Below, in pieces: positions 12,810 to 21,901 of a stretch of DNA of 64,000 nt (the first letter of the stretch is position 1; the number at the start of each line of letters is the position of its first letter). The translations under genes were made by a program, and so were the position numbers. The notes under the pieces are model-generated. The model was not told the origin of the DNA, made no database searches, and saw only the letters and a list, made by a program, of their open reading frames with translations. The stretch spans positions 4,156,501 through 4,220,500 of the forward strand of contig NZ_CP019724.1 of the NCBI RefSeq assembly GCF_002005225.1, in the 5' to 3' direction. Source of the stretch: Streptomyces pactum (GTDB taxonomy: Bacteria; Actinomycetota; Actinomycetes; Streptomycetales; Streptomycetaceae).

Positions 12810-13137
12810 AACCTATGCCTCGAACAGGCCGAATATCATGATTTGCGACGAATGGCGCGCCCAACTCGGCGGGACACCCACCCGGCGACCGGGTCCGGCG
12901 GCCAGGGGTGCCGTCAGGCCGTGCGGTCACCGCCAGGCCGCGCCGTCAGGGGCCACCGTCAGCCCCGGCGGCCGGCGTCACCCCCTGGCCCGCCGGTCAG
13001 GGTTGCCTCAGCGACGCAGATCACCGCACGTCCGGCTACAGTGCGGCGGAGGATGGGGGTAGTCTCAGACGGACTGCATAAGTTACCGCTTAGTAATACC
13101 GCCCCCCTCGAAACCTCGCAGGCCCGAGGAGCCCCAA
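12810..13137. other. Intergenic region with divergent promoters
   Basis: 328 bp between divergent genes with no open frame I would defend. The right part turns A+T-richer just before the Fe-S oxidoreductase gene (GCATAAGTTACCGCTTAG near 13076-13093), a likely promoter or operator. The left part precedes the transferase gene. Nothing else seen. Confidence 0.5.
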
Positions 13138-15420
13138 ATGCAACTCGCCGCGATCATCGTGTCGCTGGTCCTGATCGTGGTCGGCGTCGCACTGTTCGGC
13201 CGCGCCGTCCTGCAGATCTACAACTCCATGCGGCTGGGCCAGCCGGTACCGGCCGGCACGCGGACCAATGACCCCGCTCAGCGCACCCTCACCGTGGTCA
13301 GGGAATTCCTCGGCCACACCCGGATGAACCGCTGGGGCATCGTCGGGGTGGCGCACTGGTTCGTGGCGGTGGGCTTCTTCTCCCTGCTGCTGACGATCGT
13401 CAACGCGATCGGCCAGCTCTTCCAGGCCGACTGGATCCTGCCGGTCATCGGCGACTGGGCCCCGTACAACGTCTTCGTCGAGTTCATCGGCACGATGACG
13501 GTGCTCGGCATCCTGGTCCTGATCGCGATCCGCCAGGTGAGCAAGCCGAACAAGCCGGGCCGCAAGTCCCGCTTCGCCGGCTCCAACTTCGGCCAGGCGT
13601 ACTTCGTCGAGGCCGTCATCCTCATCGTCGGCGTCTGCATCTTCATGCTGCACGCCCTCGAGGGCGCCCTGCACCACGTGGACGGCTACGAGGCGTCGTT
13701 CTTCATCTCGTACCCGGTCGTCTCCGCGCTCGGAGACCTGGACCTCGCAACGCTCCAGAACCTCGTCTACTTCTTCGCCGGTCTGAAGATCGCGACCTCC
13801 TTCATCTGGATGATCACGGTCGCGCTGAAGACCGACATGGGCGTGGCCTGGCACCGCTTCCTGGCGTTCCCGAACATCTGGTTCAAGCGCGACGCGAAGG
13901 GCGGCACCGCGCTGGGCGAGCTGCTGCCGATGACGTCGGGCGGCAAGCCGATCGACTTCACCGACCCCGGCGACGACGACGTCTTCGGCGTCTCCCAGGT
14001 CGAGCACTTCTCCTGGAAGGGCCTGCTGGACTTCTCCACCTGCACCGAGTGCGGGCGCTGCCAGTCGCAGTGCCCGGCCTGGAACACGGGCAAGCCGCTC
14101 TCCCCCAAGCTCCTGATCATGTCCCTGCGCGACCACGCGCACGCCAAGGCCCCCTACCTGCTGGCCGGCGGCGGCAAGACCGTGGAGGGCGAGGAGAAGG
14201 CGTCCGCCGAGCAGCTCGAGGACGTCCCCGCGGCCGCCCTCGCGGAGGCCGAGCGCCCGCTGATCGGCACCGTCGAGGAGAACGGCGTCATCGACCCGGA
14301 CGTCCTGTGGTCCTGCACCACCTGCGGCGCCTGCGTCGAGCAGTGCCCGGTCGACATCGAGCACGTCGACCACATCGTCGACATGCGCCGCTACCAGGTC
14401 ATGATCGAGTCGGCGTTCCCGTCCGAGGCCGGCACGATGCTCAAGAACCTGGAGAAGAAGGGCAACCCCTGGGGCCTGGCGAAGAAGCAGCGCCTGGAGT
14501 GGCTCAAGGAACTCGACTTCGAGGTCCCGGTCGTCGGCAAGGACATCGAGGACCTCACCGAGGTCGAGTACCTCTACTGGGTCGGCTGCGCCGGCGCCCT
14601 GGAGGACCGCGCCAAGAAGACCACCAAGGCCTTCGCCGAGCTGCTGCACATCGCCGGCGTCAAGTTCGCGATCATGGGCGGCGACGAGAAGTGCACCGGT
14701 GACTCCGCCCGCCGCCTCGGCAACGAGCCCCTCTTCCAGGAGCTCGGCATGGAGAACGTCATGTCCCTCAACGCCGCCTTCGGCGAGGAGACGGACGACG
14801 ACGGCAAGGTCACCGAAGAGTCCCGCAAGCCGAAGTCGGCGAAGAAGATCGTCGCCACCTGCCCGCACTGCCTCAACACCCTGGGCAACGAGTACCCGCA
14901 GCTCGGCGGCGACTACGAGGTCATCCACCACACCCAACTGCTCCAGCACCTGGTGGACGAGGGCAAACTGCTCCCGGTCACCCCGGTCGAGGGCATCATC
15001 ACGTACCACGACCCGTGCTACCTGGGCCGCCACAACAAGATCTACACGCCTCCGCGCGAGATCATCGCCGCCGTCCCGGGCGTCCGGAACGAGGAGATGC
15101 ACCGCCACAAGGAGCGCGGCTTCTGCTGCGGCGCCGGTGGCGCGCGGATGTGGATGGAGGAGCGGATCGGCAAGCGCATCAACAACGAGCGCGTCGACGA
15201 GGCCCTCTCGGTCAACCCGGACATCGTCTCCACCGCCTGCCCGTTCTGCCTCGTCATGCTCACGGACTCCGTGAACGGCAAGAAGAACGACGGCAAGGCC
15301 AAGGAGTCCATCCAGGTCGTCGACGTCGCCCAGCTCCTGCTGGACTCCGTCAAGACCCCGGCCGACCCGGCGGGCGAGCCGGAGACGGAGAACGAGCCGA
15401 CGCCGGAGCCGGTGAAGTAA
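13138..15420 (+). CDS. Membrane-bound Fe-S oxidoreductase (HdrD/GlpC-like, CCG domains)
   Basis: The 760-residue protein has an N-terminal membrane part (about residues 1-235, six hydrophobic helices, cytochrome b/NarI-like) followed by two ferredoxin [4Fe-4S] motifs (CTECGRCQSQCP at about 302; CTTCGACVEQCP at about 392). Two cysteine-rich CCG domains follow (CPHCLNT near 580 with HDPCYLGRHN near 622; GFCCGAGGARMW near 662 with CPFCLVML near 702). This architecture passes electrons between the quinone pool and a soluble partner, as in heterodisulfide-reductase-like and lactate/glycerol-3-phosphate systems. No flavoprotein partner is adjacent, so the donor is unknown. The last 20 residues are an acidic Pro/Glu tail. 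Confidence 0.9.
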   Translation: MQLAAIIVSLVLIVVGVALFGRAVLQIYNSMRLGQPVPAGTRTNDPAQRTLTVVREFLGHTRMNRWGIVGVAHWFVAVGFFSLLLTIVNAIGQLFQADWILPVIGDWAPYNVFVEFIGTMTVLGILVLIAIRQVSKPNKPGRKSRFAGSNFGQAYFVEAVILIVGVCIFMLHALEGALHHVDGYEASFFISYPVVSALGDLDLATLQNLVYFFAGLKIATSFIWMITVALKTDMGVAWHRFLAFPNIWFKRDAKGGTALGELLPMTSGGKPIDFTDPGDDDVFGVSQVEHFSWKGLLDFSTCTECGRCQSQCPAWNTGKPLSPKLLIMSLRDHAHAKAPYLLAGGGKTVEGEEKASAEQLEDVPAAALAEAERPLIGTVEENGVIDPDVLWSCTTCGACVEQCPVDIEHVDHIVDMRRYQVMIESAFPSEAGTMLKNLEKKGNPWGLAKKQRLEWLKELDFEVPVVGKDIEDLTEVEYLYWVGCAGALEDRAKKTTKAFAELLHIAGVKFAIMGGDEKCTGDSARRLGNEPLFQELGMENVMSLNAAFGEETDDDGKVTEESRKPKSAKKIVATCPHCLNTLGNEYPQLGGDYEVIHHTQLLQHLVDEGKLLPVTPVEGIITYHDPCYLGRHNKIYTPPREIIAAVPGVRNEEMHRHKERGFCCGAGGARMWMEERIGKRINNERVDEALSVNPDIVSTACPFCLVMLTDSVNGKKNDGKAKESIQVVDVAQLLLDSVKTPADPAGEPETENEPTPEPVK

Positions 15421-16038
15421 CCGGACCCGTCCCGCCCCGGCGGCCCGAGGTACGGCGGCCCCTGACCCGAGCGGGTCGGGTGCCGCCGCCGTTCCCGGGG
15501 CCGGGCCCGCGAGGCCCACGGGGCCAGGTCCGGGGGCCCACGGCGCCGGGGCCGCGAAGCCCACGGGGCCGGGGCCGCGAAGCCCGGCACCGGCGGCTGG
15601 GACGCCATGGGGCGCCTCCTCACCGTCGGCACTCCAACGGTGGCGACGCTCCGACCTGCTGGCCATCGCCATCGCCAACGCCAACGCCAACGCCAACGCC
15701 AACGAGAGCTTCGTGCTCGACGGCTGGTCGGACGACCCCGGTTGGCTGATGGCCTGCTTGGGTCGGGGCGACGGCCGCCTCGAGGACGCCAGGCGCGTCG
15801 ACGGGAGCTGGTGGGGTTTCACCGACTTCTGCTGACGGCGAATACCGCCGGGCCGACCGGCTCGGGCCACCCGGCCGGGCCACCCGGCCCACGGCTGGTC
15901 GGGTTCCGAGCGCCCCCGCGGCCCCCTAGGGGGCACCCGGGGCAACCCCCGTAAGGGATGTCACAGGTCGGCCGCAAAGGCGGCCCCGAAAGGCCCGGCC
16001 CCGCACGTCACTCTGCGGGACCAGGTACGTTCGAAGGC
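15421..16038. other. Low-complexity intergenic region with a coding-like tail
   Basis: 618 bp. The left half has imperfect direct repeats of GGGGCCGCGAAGCCC. The reading frame ending at TGA 15833-15835 gives an alanine/asparagine stretch followed by ESFVLDGWSDDPGWLMACLG and ending WWGFTDFC, which looks like real protein, but I find no start codon with a ribosome site upstream. It may be the surviving 3' end of a lost gene. Promoter elements for the Yip1 gene must lie in the last 80 bp. Confidence 0.45.
15662..15703. repeat. Hexamer microsatellite (2x GCCATC, 5x GCCAAC)
   Basis: Seven perfect in-register hexamers, reading Ala-Ile twice then Ala-Asn five times in the frame that stays open to 15835. 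A multiple of three, so copy-number change would not shift the frame. Such clean microsatellites are uncommon in Streptomyces. Confidence 0.9.
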
Positions 16039-16986
16039 GTGGCTGGATTCAGGATCGGACGCGGCCGGGACAACGGCGCTCCTCACGCGCGACCGCAACA
16101 CCCTCCGTACGGACAGCAGGCGCCCCAGGGACCACCGTACGGCGGTCCGGCGACGCCTCAGCAGCCGTACCCGCAACAGCCGTACGGGGGCGGCGCCCCC
16201 GGCCCCGGCGGCTCACCGTGGCCGCAGCCGCACCATGGCGGCGGGCACGGCGGCGGGCACGGCGAGCCGGAGTACTTCGGCGACGGCGGCTACGGCCAAG
16301 CCGGCCACCACGGAGGCCAGGCCCCGCACGACCCGTACGCGGCCAACAACCCCGGGCACACCCAGGCGTTCACCGTCGGCGACGACCCCTACAACCAGGG
16401 CGAGACCTACCGCGCCGGCTCCGCCCCGCCCCCCGGCCCGGTCGGCCCCCGCCTGCACTGGAAGGCCCTGCTGAGGGGCGTCGTCCTCGCCCCCAACCAG
16501 ACCTTCCTCCAGATGCGGGACTACGCGATGTGGGCCCCGGCGCTCATCGTGACGTTCTTCTACGGCCTGCTGGCGGTCTTCGGCTTCGACGGCGCCCGCG
16601 AGGAGGCGATCAACGCCACCCTCTCGAACGCCATCCCGATCGTCCTGACCACTGCCGTCGCGATGGTGCTGAGCGCGTTCGTCCTGGGCGTGGTCACCCA
16701 CACCCTCGCCCGCCAGCTCGGCGGCGACGGCGCATGGCAGCCCACGGTCGGCCTCTCCATGCTGATCATGTCGCTCACGGACGCCCCGCGGCTGGTCTTC
16801 GCCATGTTCCTCGGCGGCGACGCGTCCTTCGTCCAGGTCCTCGGCTGGGCCACCTGGGTCGCGGCGGGCGCCCTGCTGACCCTGATGGTCGGCCGCTCCC
16901 ACGACCTGCCCTGGCCGAAGGCGCTCGGCGCGGCGGCGATCCAGTTGATCGCCCTGCTGTCGATCGTGAAGCTGGGCACGTTCTAG
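16039..16986 (+). CDS. Yip1-domain membrane protein
   Basis: The 315-residue protein has a Pro/Gly/Gln/Tyr-rich disordered N-terminus (about 1-120: repeats of QQPYPQQPYGG) and a C-terminal Yip1 domain with four to five membrane helices (LHWKALLRGVVLAPNQTFLQ, TFFYGLLAVFGF, VLTTAVAMVLSAFVLGVVTH, LIALLSIVKL). Cytoplasmic membrane; the role of bacterial Yip1 proteins is unknown. GTG at 16039 (VAGFRIGRGRD) is preferred because the sequence becomes protein-like there; ATG at 15958 would add 27 residues. A strong hairpin follows the stop. Confidence 0.75.
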   Translation: MAGFRIGRGRDNGAPHARPQHPPYGQQAPQGPPYGGPATPQQPYPQQPYGGGAPGPGGSPWPQPHHGGGHGGGHGEPEYFGDGGYGQAGHHGGQAPHDPYAANNPGHTQAFTVGDDPYNQGETYRAGSAPPPGPVGPRLHWKALLRGVVLAPNQTFLQMRDYAMWAPALIVTFFYGLLAVFGFDGAREEAINATLSNAIPIVLTTAVAMVLSAFVLGVVTHTLARQLGGDGAWQPTVGLSMLIMSLTDAPRLVFAMFLGGDASFVQVLGWATWVAAGALLTLMVGRSHDLPWPKALGAAAIQLIALLSIVKLGTF

Positions 16987-16993
16987 GCGCCTC

Positions 16994-17025
16994 GCCCCCA
17001 CCCGCTGGGTCCAGGGGGTGGGGGC
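16994..17025 (+). terminator. Hairpin terminator after the Yip1 gene
   Basis: GCCCCCACCC (16994-17003) pairs with GGGTGGGGGC (17016-17025), 8 bp after the stop codon. Stem of 10 bp, all but two pairs G:C, loop of 12 nt. Confidence 0.75.
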
Positions 17026-17254
17026 CGGTGTTCTCCGATCCCTCTCACCGGCACCGAGAGCTTGCCGAGCGGCTCCGGCCCGGACCCCCCGGGCCGGTCG
17101 CACCCCGGTGTGGCCGCGCCCACCCCGCAGTGACCAACCCCCCCCGTCAGTGACCGGTAACCAAAGGCCGCTTTTCGCAATAAACTGGTACACGAGCGTC
17201 TCGCCGATGCTCGGTGGCGCCTGACGACGGCAGAGCACCAGTGGAGGTGCGGTC

Positions 17255-18337
17255 ATGTCGACTTCCGAAGCCGCCCGGACACCCCAGGACGCCGACCGGC
17301 AGGAGCAGTTCGCCGCCGAGGTGACCGACGTGCTCAACAAAGGCGCTCTGGCCCTGCTCGTCAGCGTCGGCCACCAGTGCGGACTGTTCGACACCCTGGC
17401 CGCCCTGCCGCCGGCGTCCGGCGCGGACATCGCCAAGGCTGCGGACCTGGACGAGCGGTACGTCAGGGAGTGGCTGGGCGGCATGGTGGTCGGCGGATTC
17501 GTCGAGTACCGGCCGGAGGAAGGCACATACGCCCTGCCGCCGGAGCACGCCGCTTCGCTCACCACGGCCGCGGGCCCGGACAACCTGGCCGGCATGATGA
17601 TGTACATCGGGCTGATGGGCGAGGTCGAGCAGCGGGTGGTGCGCTGCTTCCGAGAGGGCGGCGGCGTACCGTACTCGGCCTATCCGCGGTTCCAGGCACT
17701 ACAGGCCGAGGAGACCGCCCGGGTCTACGACCAGGCCCTGGTCGACACCATCGTGCCGCTCGCGCCGGGGCTCCCCGAGCGCCTGCGCGCCGGCATCGAC
17801 GTCCTGGACGTGGGCACGGGGCAGGGGCACGCCCCCCTGGTGCTGGCGAAGGCCTTCCCGGCCTCCCGCTTCCTGGGCATCGACCAGTCCGAAGCCGCCG
17901 TCGAAACCGCACGCGCCGAGGCGGCCCGCGTCGGCCTCGGCAACGTCCGGTACCGCGCGGCGGACTCGACGCGGACCAGCGGTGAGTACGACCTCATCAC
18001 CGCCTTCGACGTGATCCACGACCTCGCGCGACCGGCCGAGACGCTCACGGCGATCGCGCGCGCCCTGCGCGCCGACGGCACCTTCCTCATGGGCGACATC
18101 GCCGCCTCCAGCAGACTGGAGGAGAACATCGGGCACCCGTTCGGGCCGGCGCTCTTCGGCTTCTCCGTCTTCTACTGTATGACCACCTCGCTCAGCACCG
18201 GCGGGGCCGGTCTGGGCACGGTGTGGGGCCGGGAGACGGCGGTGCGGATGCTGAACGAGGCCGGGTTCCAGGACATCGACGTCAAGCCCGTGGAGGGCGA
18301 TCCCGTCAACGTCTACTACGTCGCGAACAAGGGCTGA
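17255..18337 (+). CDS. SAM-dependent methyltransferase with N-terminal winged helix
   Basis: The 360-residue protein begins with a winged-helix domain of the small-molecule O-methyltransferase type (residues about 20-95: LLVSVGHQCGLFDTLAALPP, LDERYVREWLGGMVVGGFVE). A Rossmann methyltransferase domain follows: GIDVLDVGTGQGHAPLVLAK (motif I, about 183), FLGIDQSEAAVETARA (motif II), DLITAFDVIHDLARP (motif post-II) and a C-terminal segment ending NVYYVANKG. Cytoplasmic. The substrate is unknown; relatives act on small aromatic molecules, and some are annotated only as methyltransferase-domain regulators. GGAGG lies 8 nt before ATG 17255. Monocistronic. Confidence 0.88.
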   Translation: MSTSEAARTPQDADRQEQFAAEVTDVLNKGALALLVSVGHQCGLFDTLAALPPASGADIAKAADLDERYVREWLGGMVVGGFVEYRPEEGTYALPPEHAASLTTAAGPDNLAGMMMYIGLMGEVEQRVVRCFREGGGVPYSAYPRFQALQAEETARVYDQALVDTIVPLAPGLPERLRAGIDVLDVGTGQGHAPLVLAKAFPASRFLGIDQSEAAVETARAEAARVGLGNVRYRAADSTRTSGEYDLITAFDVIHDLARPAETLTAIARALRADGTFLMGDIAASSRLEENIGHPFGPALFGFSVFYCMTTSLSTGGAGLGTVWGRETAVRMLNEAGFQDIDVKPVEGDPVNVYYVANKG

Positions 18338-18364
18338 AGCCGCTACCGTCGGCCCCCCCCCGGC

Positions 18365-19192
18365 TCATCCGGCCCCCATCCGGTCCATCGCCGGACCGGG
18401 CGCCTCCAGACCGGGCAGCAGCCAGCCGTGGAACGGGGCGAGTCCCGCCAGGACGAGGAAGACGGCACCGACCGCCCAGCTCAGCCAGACTCCCCCGCGC
18501 CACAGCTTCTCCAGGAGGATCACGGCGGCGAGTCCCGCCATCGCCGCCACGTTCATGACGCCGAGGGGGATCAGGACGACCATCAGCCCCCAGCAGCACC
18601 CGACGCAGTAGAGCCCGTGGTGCGCGCCCACCCGCAGGTCCTTGGCCCACGGACGGAACCGGGCATACCGCACCAGTTGGGACACCGGATTGCGGCAGTG
18701 CCGCAGGCAGACCTGCTTCAGCGGCCCGAACTGCTGCACCGCCGCGAGCACGAACACGCCCGCCGCGATCCATCGCCCCGCCCCCGGCCGGGTGTCCACC
18801 AGGTCTCCGGTCACCACGAGAAGGCCGTAGGCGACCAGCCCGAACCCGGTCCAGACGAGCAGATAGCCGGTGACGAAGGCGCCGATCCGCGCGGCACGTT
18901 CACCGCCCGTCGACGTACGCCCGATCGCCCGCGCCCAGGTGATGGCCACGGGGGCCACCGACGGCAGCATCATCGCCGCCATCATCACCACCCACAGCGC
19001 CAGGAAGAGCGGCAACGCCAACCCCATGGTGCCGGGCCCCATCCCCATGTCGCGCGACTGGGCGATCGTGAGCACCCAGGCCAGGGCGGCGATCAGCACC
19101 ATCAGAGCCCAGCCGGCGACCAGTTCACGTCTCGGCAGCGGGAAGTCCGGCCGGGTGGTGGACGGCTCCGTGGCGATCCGGAGATGCGGCAT
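18365..19192 (-). CDS. DUF2182 integral membrane protein
   Basis: The 275-residue protein has about seven membrane helices (VAGWALMVLIAALAWVLTIA, LALPLFLALWVVMMAAMMLP, AAMAGLAAVILLEKLW) and the DUF2182 marks WVVMMAAMMLPS and GLYCVGCCWGLM. ATG at 19192 has GGAGG at 6 nt. It lies 127 bp downstream of a DUF1326 gene on the same strand. These two families occur together in many genomes, so they probably form one membrane system; proposals include metal or sugar-related transport, none of which can be tested from sequence. Two Cys-rich patches (CLRHC, CVGCC) could bind metal. Confidence 0.88.
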   Translation of the reverse strand: MPHLRIATEPSTTRPDFPLPRRELVAGWALMVLIAALAWVLTIAQSRDMGMGPGTMGLALPLFLALWVVMMAAMMLPSVAPVAITWARAIGRTSTGGERAARIGAFVTGYLLVWTGFGLVAYGLLVVTGDLVDTRPGAGRWIAAGVFVLAAVQQFGPLKQVCLRHCRNPVSQLVRYARFRPWAKDLRVGAHHGLYCVGCCWGLMVVLIPLGVMNVAAMAGLAAVILLEKLWRGGVWLSWAVGAVFLVLAGLAPFHGWLLPGLEAPGPAMDRMGAG

Positions 19193-19319
19193 CGTTGACC
19201 TCCCCACTCCGCCCGCGGCGGTCGTCGCCGCCGGGGTACTTCGCGGCATGCCGGCGCGTTCGGGCAGGTGAGCGCGTACTGGGGGTCACAGGCCGAGGAC
19301 CGGGAAACACTCCCGGTCG

Positions 19320-19973
19320 CTAGCCGGGTCCCGCCCAGTCGAAGGTGATGTGCTTGCTGGACTGGCCTTCCCTGCTCCACCGGAAACCGAAGGCGTCGGC
19401 GCGGTCGGCCACCGAGCGGCCCCAGGTCGCCACCTGTCCGGGGCCGGTCTCGGACCCGGGCAGATTCGTCGTCTGGACCCGCGCGCCCTCCGGCGTGGTC
19501 GGTCCGGTGAGGGCCACTGCGCTCGCCTCGACCCGCTCCGGTACGCGGGCCCGCCACGCGCCGAGGTCGTCGTCGGCCTCGAACTCGATGGGAGCGAAGT
19601 CCATGCCCCGCATCTCGGGCCCGAGCACACCGACCAGTTCCGCGGGCCAGCCGCCCGCCTGGCCACCGAAGATCATCTGCAAGGCCGCACGCTGCTCACC
19701 GTCGGCCCTCTCGTCGAGGAACACCGCCGCGTAGGCATCGGAGTGCTCGGCCCACACATTGCCGACGAAGGAACCCAGCATCACGACATTGAGGCCGTCG
19801 AGGGGGACGTCTCCGTAGCGCCCCTCACGGATGTGCCACACCAGCACCCCGTCGCACTCCCCATAGGTGGGCGGCTGCGCGAACGAGCACGGACAGGGAA
19901 TGTCACACCTACAGGTGTCGAACCAGTCACCGGACGCGTGCCACTTCGGTACGGCCGGCGTCGTCTCGGACAT
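19320..19973 (-). CDS. DUF1326 protein
   Basis: The 217-residue soluble protein starts MSETTPAVPKWHASGDWFDT followed by the family signature CRCDIPCPCSFAQPPTYGEC, i.e. four cysteines at short spacing that look like a metal or redox site. The C-terminal half is beta-rich (ARVQTTNLPGSETGPGQVAT, FGFRWSREGQSSKHITFDW). ATG at 19973 has GAGG close upstream. Operon partner of the DUF2182 gene. Function unknown; the shared neighbourhood suggests it delivers a ligand to, or senses it for, the membrane protein. Confidence 0.88.
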   Translation of the reverse strand: MSETTPAVPKWHASGDWFDTCRCDIPCPCSFAQPPTYGECDGVLVWHIREGRYGDVPLDGLNVVMLGSFVGNVWAEHSDAYAAVFLDERADGEQRAALQMIFGGQAGGWPAELVGVLGPEMRGMDFAPIEFEADDDLGAWRARVPERVEASAVALTGPTTPEGARVQTTNLPGSETGPGQVATWGRSVADRADAFGFRWSREGQSSKHITFDWAGPG

Positions 19974-20193
19974 GTCCTCACCCTCTTCCGGGTCCGCGCC
20001 GAGCGGGTACCGGTGCATTCCGAGGGGAGTCCCGTCCGACGGCGCCACCCTCTGAGGGTCACCGCCGCCGGGCGCCCCATCCGCTCGGCGACATGCGGGC
20101 CTCACGCACCATTTTCCCACCAACGCCGGCCGCTGTCCGCTGTCCGCCGTACACGAAAGCGAAAGTGCCCCGGCCCGTCCGTGCCGACCTGGC

Positions 20194-20703
20194 TCAGAGG
20201 GCTTCTCGGGAGGGCGTGACCGGCGTGCCGGACTTGCGGCAGGGAGGCAGAACGGACCACGGGAAGTTGATCCACTCGTCGGTGCGCTTCCATACGTATT
20301 CGCACTTCACGAGCGAGTGGGGCTTCTCATAGATCACGGCGCTGCGGACCTCGGCGACGGTGTCGAGGCAGAAGTCCCGCACCAGCTTGAGCGTCTTGCC
20401 GGTGTCGGCGACGTCGTCCGTGATGAGGACCTTCTTGCGGGAGAAGTCGATGACATTGGGCACGGGCGCGAGCATGACCGGCATCTCGAGCGTGGTCCCG
20501 ACACCGGTGTAGAACTCCACGTTCACGAGGTGGATGTTCTTGCAGTCGAGGGCGTAGGCCAGCCCGCCCGCCACGAAGACCCCGCCCCGCGCGATGGAGA
20601 GCACTATGTCGGGCTCGTACCCGTCGTCGGCGACGGCCTGCGCGAGTTCGCGCACGGCGACGCCGAACTGCTCGTAGGTCAGATTCTCCCGAACATCACT
20701 CAT
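20194..20703 (-). CDS. Phosphoribosyltransferase
   Basis: The 169-residue type I PRTase carries the PRPP-binding loop VLITDDVADTGKTLKL (about residues 91-106) and an upstream SIARGGVFVAGGLAY segment. The fold fits purine or xanthine/guanine phosphoribosyltransferases that salvage bases with PRPP; the exact base is not readable. It lies 13 bp downstream of dcd, so the pair probably forms a small nucleotide-metabolism operon. The final residues (CRKSGTPVTPSREAL) form a non-conserved tail. ATG at 20703. Confidence 0.88.
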   Translation of the reverse strand: MSDVRENLTYEQFGVAVRELAQAVADDGYEPDIVLSIARGGVFVAGGLAYALDCKNIHLVNVEFYTGVGTTLEMPVMLAPVPNVIDFSRKKVLITDDVADTGKTLKLVRDFCLDTVAEVRSAVIYEKPHSLVKCEYVWKRTDEWINFPWSVLPPCRKSGTPVTPSREAL

Positions 20704-20716
20704 GCGCGCGTCCTGC

Positions 20717-21292
20717 TCATACCTGGGTCCGATGGAAGTTGAGGAAGGACCGGGAGGCGGTCGGCCCCCGCTGGCCCTGGTAACGGGACCCGTAGCGCTC
20801 GCTCCCGTAGGGGTGCTCGGCCGGCGACGTGAGCCGGAACATACAGAGCTGCCCGATCTTCATCCCCGGCCACAGCTTGATGGGCAAGGTCGCGAGGTTG
20901 CTGAGCTCGAGCGTCACGTGCCCGGAGAACCCGGGGTCGATGAACCCGGCGGTGGAGTGCGTGACGAGCCCGAGCCGCCCCAGCGAACTCTTCCCCTCGA
21001 GCCGCGAGGCGAGATCGTCGGGCAACGAGACGACCTCGTACGTACTGGCCAGCACGAACTCACCGGGGTGCAGGATGAACGGCTCGTCCCCCTCCGGCTC
21101 CACGAGCCGGGTCAGATCCGCCTGCTCGACGGAGGGGTCGATGTGCGGGTACCGGTGATTCTCGAACACCCGGAAGTAGCGGTCGAGGCGCACGTCGATA
21201 CTCGACGGCTGCACCATGGAGTCGTCGAAGGGATCGATGCGGACCCGACCGGAATCGATCTCGGCCCGGATGTCCTTGTCTGAGAGAAGCAC
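20717..21292 (-). CDS. dcd: dCTP deaminase
   Basis: The 191-residue homotrimeric enzyme converts dCTP to dUTP in dTMP synthesis. Family marks: [40 protein letters not shown], the catalytic segment [20 protein letters not shown] then [14 protein letters not shown], and a C-terminal lid [12 protein letters not shown]. Full length. It has the usual Streptomyces context beside tRNA-Gly. In some actinobacteria Dcd is bifunctional (also dUTPase); that cannot be decided here. Confidence 0.97.
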   Translation of the reverse strand: MLLSDKDIRAEIDSGRVRIDPFDDSMVQPSSIDVRLDRYFRVFENHRYPHIDPSVEQADLTRLVEPEGDEPFILHPGEFVLASTYEVVSLPDDLASRLEGKSSLGRLGLVTHSTAGFIDPGFSGHVTLELSNLATLPIKLWPGMKIGQLCMFRLTSPAEHPYGSERYGSRYQGQRGPTASRSFLNFHRTQV

Positions 21293-21355
21293 GCACCGAG
21301 GATACGCAAGGCGCGCGGAGCAGCGACAACCACCGCCACTCCGCGCGCCCGGCCC

Positions 21356-21440
21356 TACTGTTTCCTACGTCGTACTGTTTCCTGCGTCCTACTGGGTCCT
21401 ACGTCCCACTGGGTCCTACGTCCCACTGGGCTCCACCTCC
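21356..21440. repeat. Degenerate 17-bp tandem repeat, five copies
   Basis: Units such as TACTGTTTCCTACGTCG, TACTGGGTCCTACGTCC and CACTGGGTCCTACGTCC follow each other in register with a 17-bp period. It lies between dcd and the zinc-ribbon gene, upstream of dcd on the minus strand. No coding frame fits. It could be a protein-binding array or a replication-slippage relic. Confidence 0.85.
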
Positions 21441-21470
21441 TGCTGGGGGTCTCCCCGGGCGGAAGGCCGC

Positions 21471-21629
21471 CTACCGCTTCTCCGAACCCACCGGCACGGC
21501 GCTCCGCAGCCGCGCACACCGCGGACATCGGACGAGCCGGCCGGGGCCGAGTCGATCGGCCTGCTGCATCGGGAACGAGGCGGCGGTGAACACGTGCCCA
21601 TCGGCACAGCGGAGGACGGTGCGATCCAT
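21471..21629 (-). CDS. 52-residue zinc-ribbon-like protein
   Basis: Short frame: MDRTVLRCADGHVFTAASFP, a middle MQQADRLGPGRLVR, then CPRCARLRSAVPVGSEKR. Cys8 and His12 with CPRC make a four-ligand zinc-ribbon-like set. ATG at 21629 has AAGGA about 5 nt upstream. As far as I recall, similar short proteins are common in Streptomyces, with unknown function. It reads in the same direction as dcd (stop 21471 lies 178 bp before the dcd start). Probably a small nucleic-acid or protein-binding factor; this is inference from the ribbon alone. Confidence 0.75.
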   Translation of the reverse strand: MDRTVLRCADGHVFTAASFPMQQADRLGPGRLVRCPRCARLRSAVPVGSEKR

Positions 21630-21901
21630 CAAGTCCTTCAAGTCCCTTCCCCAAGAGCCGCGTCTGGCTTACTACCCTGACGACAAAAGCCACAGTACGG
21701 GATGAAAGAGACGACTCTCCAAGCGGCACTCCGGCCCCTCCCGGCACCACTCCCACGCGTCCACCGTACGCCTCAACTCCGGCCCCCCGCAGCCGCATCA
21801 CCCCGCCGCAACGCACGCAGGCCCCGCGGCGCGAACACCGGGGGCCAGCGATGAGGTAGAGTAACCGAGCGTCCAGGCACCGACCTCGGTCGGAGTCTTA
21901 C

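Noticed and set aside
15958-16038. ATG at 15958 as start of the Yip1 gene
   Set aside because: The added 27 residues have no family character and the frame becomes protein-like only from VAGFRIGRGRD. I kept it as an alternative.
21356-21440. CRISPR array
   Set aside because: The 17-bp units have no spacers and no cas genes are near. No other regular repeat-spacer array was seen in the window.
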